Made by a program: the position numbers and the translations under genes | Origin: an uncultured Lacibacter sp. | Lineage (GTDB): Bacteria > Bacteroidota > Bacteroidia > Chitinophagales > Chitinophagaceae | Direction of reading: 5' to 3' | Length of the DNA: 12,828 nucleotides | NCBI RefSeq assembly: GCF_946479605.1 | Contig: NZ_CAMLGT010000093.1 | Span: forward strand, 1-12,828 | Notes under the pieces: model-generated | Databases searched by the model: none | What the model was told of the DNA's origin: nothing | Seen by the model: only the letters and a program-made list of their open reading frames with translations | In this document: positions 5,998 through 12,828 of the stretch, one piece after another | How the letters are laid out: every line of letters starts with the position of its first letter | Numbering within the stretch: position 1 is the first letter of the stretch

Positions 5998-7788
5998 TTA
6001 CAAATAAATCCTCTCAATCGCATCCCGATACTTCTCCATGATCACTTTGCGTTTCAACTTCAAGGTGGGCGTCAGTTCACCGCCATCTACCGTCCATTCG
6101 TTGGGACAGAGTTCAAATTTTTTGATCTGCTCCACATGATTGAACTGGCTGTTAAACTCTTCCACAATATGCTTGTACATTTCCAGCACTTTGGGGTTGC
6201 GCACAAGATCATGCACTGTGCCAAAGCTGATATTGTTTTGCCCGGCCCATACTTTTAAATTTTCGAATGAAGGAACAATGAGTGCTCCTGCAAATTTCCT
6301 TTCTGGCCCCACTACGATCATCTGTTCAATAAACTTGCTTTCCTTCATTTTGTTTTCAATCGGCTGCGGCGCAACATACTTACCGCCGCTTGTTTTAAAG
6401 ATCTCTTTCTTACGATCGGTGATCTTTAAAAACTTTCCGGCCTCCATCATACCAATATCACCCGTATGGAAATAACCATTTGCATCAATAACCTCTGCTG
6501 TAAGATCAGGACGTTTGTAATACCCCATCATCACATTGTCGCCTTTGCAACAGATCTCTCCGTCTTCTGCAATTTTTACATCCACACCCTGTATGGCAGG
6601 GCCCACCGTTCCAAACATCCTGTTTTTTTCCGTATAACGGTTCACCGCAATTACGGGTGATGTTTCGGTTAAGCCATAGCCTTCCATAATAACGATCTTG
6701 CCAGCCGTGAACACACGCAACAAACGCACCTGGCAGGCGGCAGCTCCTGTAACAATGGCTTTCACTTTTCCACCCAACCCTTCACGCCATTTTTTAAAGA
6801 TGAGTTTATTGGCAATGGCAAGCTTCATGTTATACAGGAACCCCTGGTTTTTATTGATGGCAAACTCGCTGCCCACATCCACTGCCCAGAAAAATAGTTT
6901 TCGCTTAAGCCCTGTAAGTTCCTGCCCACGACCCATAATACGCTCATATACTTTTTCCAGCAAGCGGGGAACGGTGGTAAACACAGATGGTTGCACTTCT
7001 TTGAGGTTGTCACCAATGGTATCTAAACTTTGTGCATACCACACAGACACACCATTGAACAGGTACACATACGTTACCATGCGTTCAAAAATATGATTGA
7101 GCGGAAGAAAGCTTAATGCTTTATCGCCGGGCACACAAAACTCTGCAAACACTTCCCTGCAGGAAAGCACATTGCTGAGAATATTTTTATGGCTTAGCAT
7201 AACACCTTTTGGTGTACCGGTGGTACCCGATGTGTAAATGATGGTCACCATATCTTCATAATGAATGCTATCCGCTGCTACTGCCAGTTTCTTATGATCT
7301 TCTTCAGTTCCCCTGCTTAATATGTCTTTCCAGTGAAGCGAGGGCTGCAGGTAATCGAAGGTGAACACCGCATGCACACTGCTTACTTTGCTGCGTACCG
7401 ATTGTACTTTATCATACAACTCCTGATCGCTTACAAACACCAGCTTTACTGCTGCATCATTCAGCACAAACTCCAGTTCATTTACAGCAAGTGTAGGATA
7501 AATAGGCACCAGCACAGCACCGGTTTTCTGCACCGCCATATCAAGGATCATCCACTCCGGACGGTTGCTGCTGATCACTGCAATTTTATCACGGCCTTCC
7601 ACACTCATATCATTTCCGCTGATGCCAAGATGAATAAGACCTGCTGCCAGTTTATCAACCAATTCTTTTACTTCTGCAGTGGAATATTTGTGCCAGATAC
7701 CACCTTCTTCTTTTGCGGCCAGCATTGCTTCCTGGGGAAATTTGGCAAGTTGTACATCAATACAATCGAATAGTCTTTTCGGATTCAT
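5998..7788 (-). CDS. long-chain acyl-CoA synthetase (AMP-forming)
   Basis: The 596-residue protein is an adenylate-forming enzyme of the FadD/FAA branch. Seen in order: the P-loop YTSGTTGTPKGVMLSH (185-200), FLPLNHIFER (227-236), TTVPRLLEKVYERI (271-284), EGYGLTETSP (369-378), YFHTGDIG (439-446), KITDRKKEIFKTSGGK (455-470) containing R459, then VAPQPIE, and the C-terminal TPTLKLKRK (573-581) where a catalytic Lys is expected. It activates fatty acids with ATP to acyl-AMP and then acyl-CoA, at the inner face of the membrane. No signal peptide or membrane helix is present, and the length fits the approximately 600-residue class common in Bacteroidota. The small GIY-YIG gene follows 20 bases downstream without a terminator. 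Chain-length preference cannot be read from the sequence. Substrate naming as long-chain is by overall similarity. Confidence 0.94.
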   Translation of the reverse strand: MNPKRLFDCIDVQLAKFPQEAMLAAKEEGGIWHKYSTAEVKELVDKLAAGLIHLGISGNDMSVEGRDKIAVISSNRPEWMILDMAVQKTGAVLVPIYPTLAVNELEFVLNDAAVKLVFVSDQELYDKVQSVRSKVSSVHAVFTFDYLQPSLHWKDILSRGTEEDHKKLAVAADSIHYEDMVTIIYTSGTTGTPKGVMLSHKNILSNVLSCREVFAEFCVPGDKALSFLPLNHIFERMVTYVYLFNGVSVWYAQSLDTIGDNLKEVQPSVFTTVPRLLEKVYERIMGRGQELTGLKRKLFFWAVDVGSEFAINKNQGFLYNMKLAIANKLIFKKWREGLGGKVKAIVTGAAACQVRLLRVFTAGKIVIMEGYGLTETSPVIAVNRYTEKNRMFGTVGPAIQGVDVKIAEDGEICCKGDNVMMGYYKRPDLTAEVIDANGYFHTGDIGMMEAGKFLKITDRKKEIFKTSGGKYVAPQPIENKMKESKFIEQMIVVGPERKFAGALIVPSFENLKVWAGQNNISFGTVHDLVRNPKVLEMYKHIVEEFNSQFNHVEQIKKFELCPNEWTVDGGELTPTLKLKRKVIMEKYRDAIERIYL

Positions 7789-7876
7789 ATAGCATGCAAT
7801 TAAGAGTAAGGAATAACAGGGGCTGTCCTGTTTAGAACGTTCAGGTAAGTTAAGCAGAAATGGGCAATGGCACTAC

Positions 7877-7902
7877 AAAAAATCCTCCGTTGTGTGGAGG
7901 AT
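7877..7902 (-). terminator. intrinsic terminator after the TPR gene
   Basis: Read on the minus strand, ATCCTCC and GGAGGAT form a perfect 7-bp stem (7896-7902 with 7882-7888) around the loop ACACAAC, followed by a run of six T. It starts eight bases after the TPR gene's TGA. Confidence 0.9.
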
Positions 7903-7909
7903 GTAAGAA

Positions 7910-8926
7910 TCAGTTTACAGTTTTATAATACTGCCCTGCCGGCACTTTAAAGAGTTTTGATTTTTGAAATCGTGTAAACTCATTATACTGTTCTGTATTG
8001 AGCTTTGTCCAGCTTTCATATTTTGCAAGATCGCCTGCTGCTTCAAATATCCAGTGATTGTATGCATCAAACATACCTTCCTGCAATAATTGTTTCTGGT
8101 GATCAAACAAGCGGAAAGGATACTTTGCTGCATATTGTTTACTCCAGTCGAGCAGAAAGCGTGTACGCAGCATGGTCAGTGTTTCTGTAGTAACGCCATT
8201 GTTGATAACACTGCTGTTCTGGTTCATGACAGCAACAAATGCTTTTGTAAATTCTGTTTCGCCTTTTGCCGGCTTTGCATTAGGATCGATCACAAAGAAT
8301 TTTTTATAACTATCAAGCAACAGGTTTTTAATTTCAGCTGTGCGGCTGGAGTAGCTTTCCATGTTGATGAATATTTCACCATAGATGAGTGCCCACACTT
8401 TATCTGTTGTGAAATAATAATAGCGTGCAGCAAAATAATAGTTGGCAGCATAACCGGGATCGTTCTTGATACCAAGTTCCCACTGTTCAATACTGGTGAA
8501 GTTTTCGTTCATCATCCACAGCAACTCGCCATACTCGGCATACAATGCACCGCTTGCTGGGTATCTTTTTATTGCACGCTTGTACATTTTTTCTGCTTCC
8601 TTGCGTTCGCTGAGTGCTTTGTAAATATTGCCTGCAATCTGGTAACTCTGCACATCTGCATCATCACGCTCCACCAATGGCTTAATGGTTTCCTTTGCTT
8701 TTGCAAAATCACGCTGGTAATAATAAGTGAGTGCAAGGTCTTTAATGATGGTAATGTTCTGCGGTTCTTTCGCCAATGCTTTGTTGAGAACGATCACAGC
8801 ATTTGTCCAGTCGCCACCACGCATAAACTGTTTACCTGTTTCATGCAGTTGCGATGCATCAGGATCTTGTGCATAGGAAGCAATACATAACAATGTAACA
8901 ACGAAAACACTAAGTACTTTTTTCAT
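7910..8926 (-). CDS. secreted tetratricopeptide-repeat protein, function unknown
   Basis: The 338-residue protein begins MKKVLSVFVVTLLCIASYAQ, a clear signal peptide with probable cleavage after SYA (residue 19). Helical TPR-like pairs follow: about 27-54 (GKQFMRGGDWTNAVIVLNKAL), 60-87 (LALTYYYQRDFAKAKETI), 94-127 (AGNIYKALSERKEAEKMYKRAI) and 130-160 (YGELLWMMNENFTSIEQWELGI). The C-terminal half (about 165-338) is aromatic-rich and not repeat-like; it holds WALIYGEIFINME and WSKQYAAKYPFRLFDHQKQLLQ. A periplasmic or outer-membrane scaffold role is inferred. The in-frame ATG at 8956 would put ten polar residues before the signal peptide, so 8926 is preferred. The gene stands alone: it has its own terminator, and a terminator plus a 16-bp inverted repeat separate it from DUF1015. 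The C-terminal domain was not recognised. Confidence 0.9.
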   Translation of the reverse strand: MKKVLSVFVVTLLCIASYAQDPDASQLHETGKQFMRGGDWTNAVIVLNKALAKEPQNITIIKDLALTYYYQRDFAKAKETIKPLVERDDADVQSYQIAGNIYKALSERKEAEKMYKRAIKRYPASGALYAEYGELLWMMNENFTSIEQWELGIKNDPGYAANYYFAARYYYFTTDKVWALIYGEIFINMESYSSRTAEIKNLLLDSYKKFFVIDPNAKPAKGETEFTKAFVAVMNQNSSVINNGVTTETLTMLRTRFLLDWSKQYAAKYPFRLFDHQKQLLQEGMFDAYNHWIFEAAGDLAKYESWTKLNTEQYNEFTRFQKSKLFKVPAGQYYKTVN

Positions 8927-8961
8927 GTGTTTATTTATTGTGGTTTTATTTGCCACATAGT

Positions 8962-9022
8962 ATGACCATAAAAATCATCATCGCTGTTGGAAATAAATAA
9001 GTTTGGTGATTTTTATGGCCAT
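8962..9022. repeat. 16-bp inverted repeat upstream of the TPR gene
   Basis: ATGACCATAAAAATCA (8962-8977) and TGATTTTTATGGCCAT (9007-9022) are reverse complements at 15 of 16 positions, separated by 29 bases. It lies 35 bases before the TPR start and after the DUF1015 terminator. It could be a regulator-binding site, a 5'-leader hairpin or a small mobile-element remnant; no target-site duplication is evident. Confidence 0.7.
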
Positions 9023-9046
9023 TTCATATCGGCCCAAAATTAAACG

Positions 9047-9072
9047 AAAAGAGGCGATTGTGAAACCGCCTC
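9047..9072 (-). terminator. intrinsic terminator after DUF1015
   Basis: On the minus strand GAGGCG (9067-9072) and CGCCTC (9051-9056) form a 6-bp GC-rich stem around a 10-base loop, followed by TTTTCGTTT. It begins 18 bases after the DUF1015 stop. The T-run is interrupted, so strength is uncertain. Confidence 0.75.
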
Positions 9073-9090
9073 TCTAATCTTGTAATTTTA

Positions 9091-10332
9091 TTAAGATTCG
9101 TTGTAGATGAGGTGCGTCAGCAACCCATCACGCAACTTCGGTTCAAACCATGTGCTTTTTGGAGGCATTACATTGCCGCTATCGGCAATATCAAACAGCT
9201 GATCCATTGTTACGGGGTAAAGGCTGAACGCAATTTTCATTTCACCACTGTCAACACGCTTTTGCAATTCACCCAAGCCACGTATACCGCCCACAAAGTC
9301 GATGCGTTTATCGGTACGCTGGTCTTTAATGCCTAAATGTTTATCCAGTAAATTATCGGAAAGAATGGTTACATCCAGTACGCCGATGGGATCGTTCTTA
9401 TATGTTCCTTCTTTTGCCGTTAATTCGTACCAGTTACCTTCAACATACATGCCAAAGCTGTGCAGTTGTGCTGGTTTCACGGCATCTTTACCAACAAGGT
9501 TTACATTAAAGTCGGTCTTAATCTTTTCAATGAGTTCAGAAACAGTTAAGCCGTTCAAATCTTTTACCACACGGTTGTAATCAAGGATCTGCAGTTCACT
9601 TGCAGGAAACAAAGTGGTGAGGAAATAATTACTTTCTTCTGTTGCAGCATCCCACAACGCTGCACGCACTTTTGCTGCAGATGCTGCCCGGTGGTGTCCA
9701 TCGGCAATATAGGTTTGCGGCACCTGTTGTTCAAAAATACTGCTGATGGTTTTGATCGCAGCATCATCATTTACCACCCAAATGGTATGTTGAATAGCAT
9801 CTTCAGCCGCAAAATCGTAGATGGGACTTTTATCTGCTTTCCATTTTTCGATGAGATCATTCAATTCAGCCACATCACGGTAAGCCAAAAACACATTCCC
9901 TGTTTGTGCACCACTGATCTTGATATGATTGATGCGGTCATTTTCCTTTTCAGGACGGGTAAACTCATGTTTCTTGATCACATCTTTTTCATAATCGGCA
10001 ACGGCACTTCCACATACCAACCCCGTTTGGCTGCGGCCATTCATGATCAAACGATAAATGTAATAGCAGGGTTTGCTTTCACGAAACAGCACATCACGCT
10101 GAATGAATGCCTGCAGATTTTCTTTTGCCTTGAGATAAACCTCCGGAGCATAATGATCTGTTTCTTCAGGAAGATCAATTTCCGGTTTAGTGATATGTAA
10201 AAATGAATAAGGATTGCCTTGCGCTTCTTCCTTTGCCTCTTTACTGTTGAGCACATCATAAGGACGTGCTGCCACCTGCTTAGCGAACTGGGCCTGCGGA
10301 CGCAGCGCCTTGAACGGAACTATTATAGCCAT
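9091..10332 (-). CDS. DUF1015 family protein, probable serine-metabolism partner of SerC
   Basis: The 413-residue protein matches the DUF1015 family (about 400-430 residues). Seen: the N-terminal MAIIVPFKALRP and ARPYDVLNS (22-30), YYIYRLIMNGRSQTGLV (90-106), HEFTRPEKENDR (122-133), the central YIADGHHRAASAAK (208-221), and the C-terminal NVMPPKSTWFEPKL. No signal peptide or membrane segment is present. The DGHHR core at 211-215 resembles the phosphate-binding DGxHR loop of the ParB/sulfiredoxin fold, which also includes an archaeal serine kinase; this link is my inference. In many Bacteroidota the family sits with serC and serA. Here serC is directly upstream on the same strand (113-base gap) and serA is not between them. 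A role in serine or phosphoserine metabolism is likely but the reaction is not established. The longer reading from 10362 adds ten non-family residues, so 10332 is preferred. Confidence 0.9.
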   Translation of the reverse strand: MAIIVPFKALRPQAQFAKQVAARPYDVLNSKEAKEEAQGNPYSFLHITKPEIDLPEETDHYAPEVYLKAKENLQAFIQRDVLFRESKPCYYIYRLIMNGRSQTGLVCGSAVADYEKDVIKKHEFTRPEKENDRINHIKISGAQTGNVFLAYRDVAELNDLIEKWKADKSPIYDFAAEDAIQHTIWVVNDDAAIKTISSIFEQQVPQTYIADGHHRAASAAKVRAALWDAATEESNYFLTTLFPASELQILDYNRVVKDLNGLTVSELIEKIKTDFNVNLVGKDAVKPAQLHSFGMYVEGNWYELTAKEGTYKNDPIGVLDVTILSDNLLDKHLGIKDQRTDKRIDFVGGIRGLGELQKRVDSGEMKIAFSLYPVTMDQLFDIADSGNVMPPKSTWFEPKLRDGLLTHLIYNES

Positions 10333-10445
10333 AGATATTTTATACTTACTAACCGGCTGCAAAGAAAAGGAATTTTTAGCTGGCGAACGGATAAATCAGT
10401 CACCCGTACTTACCTGCAAAACTCCCTGTTTACTTATTCTGACCA

Positions 10446-11516
10446 CTATCCATTCTTCTTCGCAAACTCATTCAACAAACCAACCATTGCTTCCACACTC
10501 TCCATACCCAATGCATTGTACAGGCTCAAGCGGAAACCACCCACGCTACGGTGGCCTTTTACGCCATACATGCCCTGCTCCTTACATAATTTCATGAATG
10601 CCGCTTCTTTTTCAGGATCGTTCATGGTAAATACCACGTTCATTTTACTCCGGTCTTCTTTTGCAACAGGCAGGTTAATGAACGGAATTGCTTCCAATGC
10701 AGCATAAATACGTTCTGCTTTTTGGTTATTCAGCACCTCAATAGCTTTTACACCACCCTGTGCTTTTAACCAACGCAATGTGAGCATGGCCACATACACA
10801 GCAAATACCGGTGGCGTATTGAGCATGCTGCCTTCTTGAATATGGTTGCGGTAATCAAGAATACCCGGAATGTTACGGTTTACTTTACCAAGTATCTGTT
10901 TATTCACCACCACCAGGTTAACCCCGGCTGCGCCCATGTTTTTTTGTGCTCCTGCATAAATAAGATCAAACTTGTTAAAATCAAGTACACGACTCAAAAT
11001 ATCACTGCTCATGTCTGCCACCAGCGGCACTCCACAATCGTAAGGCATGGTATGCCATTGCGTACCGGCAATGGTTTCATTGGTAGTGATATGGAGATAA
11101 GCCGCTGTACCCGGCACAGCCAGTTCATGCGGCATAGTGGTATAATTGGTATGCTTTGATGAGCCTACAATCTCAACATGACCAAACAGCTTGGCTTCCT
11201 TAATTGCTTTGCCTGCCCATGTACCTGTTTCTGTATAGGCTGCCACTTCCTGTTCGTTCAGCAGGTTCATCGGGATCTGCATGAACTGGGTGGTGGCACC
11301 ACCATGCAAAAACAACACTTCATGATCATCATCCAGCTGCATTAATTCTTTTACCAGCGAACGGGCTTCATTCATCACATCTTCAAACAACGGTGTGCGG
11401 TGACCAATTTCCAGGATGGATAAACCGCTGTTGTTGAAATTGAGAATAGCCTCACTTGCCTGTTGAAAAACTTCCTTTGGTAAAACAGAAGGTCCTGCGT
11501 TGAAATTATGCATCAT
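10446..11516 (-). CDS. serC: phosphoserine aminotransferase
   Basis: The 356-residue protein starting MMHNFNAGPSVLP is a class V aminotransferase of the SerC type (about 360 residues). Visible are FNAGPS at 5-10, ISILEIGHR-like LSILEIGHRTPLF (32-44), the PLP phosphate loop HGGATTQF (71-78), VADMSSD with D168, the Schiff-base lysine K192 in YAGAQKNMG, and GHRSVGGFRLSLYNA (321-335) with the substrate-binding arginine. It converts 3-phosphohydroxypyruvate and glutamate to phosphoserine and 2-oxoglutarate in the cytoplasm, and may also act in PLP synthesis (4-phosphohydroxythreonine). Two ATGs in a row (11516 and 11513) both fit. A promoter-like TAATTTCG lies five bases upstream. DUF1015 follows in the same direction. 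No terminator separates them, so a serC-DUF1015 operon is likely. A small zinc-ribbon gene diverges from the shared 91-base upstream region. Confidence 0.97.
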   Translation of the reverse strand: MMHNFNAGPSVLPKEVFQQASEAILNFNNSGLSILEIGHRTPLFEDVMNEARSLVKELMQLDDDHEVLFLHGGATTQFMQIPMNLLNEQEVAAYTETGTWAGKAIKEAKLFGHVEIVGSSKHTNYTTMPHELAVPGTAAYLHITTNETIAGTQWHTMPYDCGVPLVADMSSDILSRVLDFNKFDLIYAGAQKNMGAAGVNLVVVNKQILGKVNRNIPGILDYRNHIQEGSMLNTPPVFAVYVAMLTLRWLKAQGGVKAIEVLNNQKAERIYAALEAIPFINLPVAKEDRSKMNVVFTMNDPEKEAAFMKLCKEQGMYGVKGHRSVGGFRLSLYNALGMESVEAMVGLLNEFAKKNG

Positions 11517-11521
11517 GCCGG

Positions 11522-11529
11522 CGAAATTA
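11522..11529 (-). promoter_or_regulatory. possible -7 element of serC, abutting its start
   Basis: On the minus strand TAATTTCG (one mismatch to TAnnTTTG) ends five bases before the first serC ATG. The transcript would have almost no leader. No clear -33 element is seen. Confidence 0.35.
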
Positions 11530-11581
11530 ATTCATTTGAAAGGAACAGCTGTTAGGGTTACCTGTCATTACTTCTTGTTTT

Positions 11582-11589
11582 TATCTTTA
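11582..11589 (+). promoter_or_regulatory. possible -7 element of the zinc-ribbon protein gene
   Basis: TATCTTTA matches TAnnTTTG except for the last base and lies 18 bases before the ATG at 11608. It sits in the 91-base region shared with the divergent serC. Confidence 0.4.
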
Positions 11590-11607
11590 ACTGAAAAAGA
11601 GTACAAC

Positions 11608-11898
11608 ATGACTGCACAAAAAGGTACATTACGCACCTGCAAAAAGGGACACCAGTATTACAAAAGCAGCGACTGCCCCGTTTGTCCTGTTTGTGCAGCT
11701 GCTGAAACACCGGATGAAGAATTCCTGGCTTTGTTAAGTGCTCCTGCACGCAGGGCATTGCAAAATGCAGGCATCAGCACTGTGGCACAAGTAAGCAAAT
11801 GGAGCAAAAAAGAATTACTGCAGTTACATGGCCTTGGTCCGTCGAGTATTCCACTGCTGGAAAAAGTATTAGCTAAACACGGCCTGATGTTGAAATGA
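11608..11898 (+). CDS. small zinc-ribbon protein with an RNA polymerase alpha-CTD-like helix-hairpin-helix domain
   Basis: The 96-residue protein has two parts. Residues 11-29 hold C11, H15, C23, C26 and C29 (CKKGH...CPVCPVC), a likely zinc knuckle. Residues 37-96 follow the RNA polymerase alpha C-terminal domain closely: LLSAPARRALQNAGISTVAQ, then LLQLHGLGPSSIPLLEKVL and a HGLMLK end that lines up with the alpha-CTD tail. The fold binds DNA minor groove in RpoA, but the positions matching E. coli R265 and N268 are P46 and R49 here, so classical UP-element contact is unlikely. The longer in-frame reading from 11500 adds 36 residues overlapping serC with no family features, so 11608 is used. 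A nucleic-acid-binding or regulatory role is inferred. A diverged helix-hairpin-helix protein of other function is the alternative. Confidence 0.88.
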   Translation: MTAQKGTLRTCKKGHQYYKSSDCPVCPVCAAAETPDEEFLALLSAPARRALQNAGISTVAQVSKWSKKELLQLHGLGPSSIPLLEKVLAKHGLMLK

Positions 11899-11922
11899 CC
11901 TGTACACATACTTTCTGTTTTA

Positions 11923-11953
11923 TTTTCACGTTTTAGCGGTTGGATTATCTTTG
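11923..11953 (+). promoter_or_regulatory. promoter of the outer-membrane protein gene
   Basis: TATCTTTG at 11946-11953 is a perfect TAnnTTTG -7 element, 19 bases before the start codon. A T-rich TTTT at 11923-11926 sits about 19 bases upstream where the -33 element is expected, but it lacks the G. Confidence 0.6.
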
Positions 11954-11972
11954 TACCGAATCCAATAACTGA

Positions 11973-12828
11973 ATGATGAAAAAACTGATCCTTCTTTTTC
12001 TGCTGGCACCTGTTTGCTTATCTGCACAAAATTTTCATTTATCGTTTCGTGGCGGCCTTGCCAATTACCAGGGCGACCTGCAACAACGGTCATTTACATT
12101 TCAGCAATCGAAATTTGTGGGCAGCATTGGAGCACGTTATGATCTTACTGAACATTTGCTGGCACGCACTCATCTCAGCCTTGGTATGTTGCGTGGGGCC
12201 GATGCAAAAAGCAAAAGCGCTTCACACCAAAGCCGTAACCTCAGTTTTCAAACCAATTTATTTGAATGGGAACTGAGTGCGCAATACAATATTTTCAATC
12301 TTAATTATAAATGGTGGACACCGTATGTATTTGCAGGTGGCGCATTGTATCGTATTAAACCATTTACAGCTGATAATAACGGGGCCAAAGTTTTTTTGCA
12401 ACCACTTAGCACCGAAGGGCAAGGTTTTCTTCCCGGTAAGAAAGTATATAAATCAACCCAGTTCTCTATTCCGTTTGGTATTGGTGCAGAATATTTGCTG
12501 ACAGAAGATCTGCGTGTTGGCCTGGAAATGGGTTACCGCAAAACTTTTACTGATTATATTGATGATGTAAGCAGCAGGTATGTTGATCAGGCAACATTGC
12601 TTGCTGCAAGAGGACAAACAGCTGTAGATATGGCTTACCGTGGCAGCGGCACTTATCCCACAGGCGGCTCACTTCGTGGAAGCGAAAAAAACAAAGACGC
12701 TTACTACTTTGTGCAATTAACCATTACCTGGCGACCATTTGTTGATTGGTACCAACGCACATCAGGCATTGCATCATTCAAAAAAGATAAAAAAGTAGGT
12801 TGCCCCGGCACAAGAGAAAAAGGATATT
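11973..12828 (+). CDS. outer-membrane beta-barrel protein, DUF6089-like (3' end outside window)
   Basis: The frame runs open from the ATG at 11973 to the window edge, 285 complete codons, so the C-terminus is missing. The N-terminus MMKKLILLFLLAPVCLSAQ is a signal peptide with likely cleavage after LSA. The mature part starts FHLSFRGGLANYQGDLQ and alternates aromatic and polar residues in strands typical of a beta-barrel: VGSIGARYDL, WELSAQYNIF, TPYVFAGGALYRI, FGIGAEYLL, RVGLEMGYRKTFTDYIDDVS and YYFVQLTITWRPF (about 243-255). The GLANYQGDLQ start, the FTDYIDDVSSRYVD segment and a late Cys-Pro resemble the DUF6089/PorG group of Bacteroidota outer-membrane proteins; some members act in type IX secretion, but that role is not shown here. 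The second ATG at 11976 fits equally well. A consensus promoter precedes the gene. Confidence 0.88.
   Translation, partial: MMKKLILLFLLAPVCLSAQNFHLSFRGGLANYQGDLQQRSFTFQQSKFVGSIGARYDLTEHLLARTHLSLGMLRGADAKSKSASHQSRNLSFQTNLFEWELSAQYNIFNLNYKWWTPYVFAGGALYRIKPFTADNNGAKVFLQPLSTEGQGFLPGKKVYKSTQFSIPFGIGAEYLLTEDLRVGLEMGYRKTFTDYIDDVSSRYVDQATLLAARGQTAVDMAYRGSGTYPTGGSLRGSEKNKDAYYFVQLTITWRPFVDWYQRTSGIASFKKDKKVGCPGTREKGY

Noticed and set aside
7815..7832. Small palindrome AACAGG-N6-CCTGTT upstream of the acyl-CoA synthetase
   Set aside because: Six-base arms alone are weak evidence; no promoter element could be placed around it, so an operator call would be a guess.
8090..8890. Long plus-strand open frame of 266 codons opposite the TPR gene
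   Set aside because: It is Cys/Phe/His-rich with no family similarity and lies entirely antisense to a gene with a clear signal peptide, TPR pattern and terminator.
9691..10200. Plus-strand open frame of 169 codons opposite DUF1015
   Set aside because: It is antisense to well-conserved DUF1015 motifs and its composition is not protein-like.
10219..10707. Plus-strand open frame of 162 codons spanning the serC-DUF1015 junction
   Set aside because: It overlaps the ends of two conserved genes on the other strand and shows no recognisable domain.

Overview
The window looks like ordinary chromosomal DNA from a member of the Bacteroidota, most likely the Chitinophagaceae. This rests on several things. 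The genes DUF4286, ribosomal protein THX, the GIY-YIG family and the DUF6089-like barrel are all typical of the phylum. Promoters have the phylum's -7 element TAnnTTTG, or a TAnnTTCG variant. Purine-rich Shine-Dalgarno sequences are mostly absent. No rRNA, tRNA, CRISPR array, phage or transposase gene was found.

Layout. Positions 1-606 hold the 3' part of a c-type cytochrome gene with a strong terminator. Positions 684-1761 hold a two-gene unit: exonuclease III (xth) and a DUF4286 protein. A 274-base gap with palindromic CAAGGG/CCCTTG motifs leads to the textbook promoter of an HU gene (2036-2305). A 39-codon gene for ribosomal protein THX follows (2416-2535). HU and THX each end in their own intrinsic terminator. 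On the minus strand come pdxH (2659-3300), a membrane-anchored coiled-coil protein of unknown function (3359-4378) and pyrH (4498-5214). A gene-free stretch (5215-5677) carries two near-identical 50-base direct repeats around a related inverted element. Next, still on the minus strand, are a small GIY-YIG nuclease-like gene (5678-5977), a long-chain acyl-CoA synthetase (5998-7788), a secreted TPR protein (7910-8926), a DUF1015 protein (9091-10332) and serC (10446-11516). Divergent from serC is a small zinc-ribbon plus alpha-CTD-like protein (11608-11898). The window ends inside an outer-membrane beta-barrel gene (11973-12828).

How the genes fit together. Most are housekeeping genes: DNA repair (xth), nucleoid structure (HU), ribosome (THX), PLP supply (pdxH), UMP phosphorylation (pyrH), fatty acid activation and serine synthesis (serC, itself PLP-dependent, beside DUF1015). 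I do not see a clearly new multi-gene system. The best leads are the repeat array beside the stand-alone GIY-YIG gene, the DUF1015-serC pair with its ParB/sulfiredoxin-like DGHHR motif, the zinc-ribbon/alpha-CTD-like protein, and the competing palindromes upstream of HU. Several genes appear to have promoters that almost abut their start codons.
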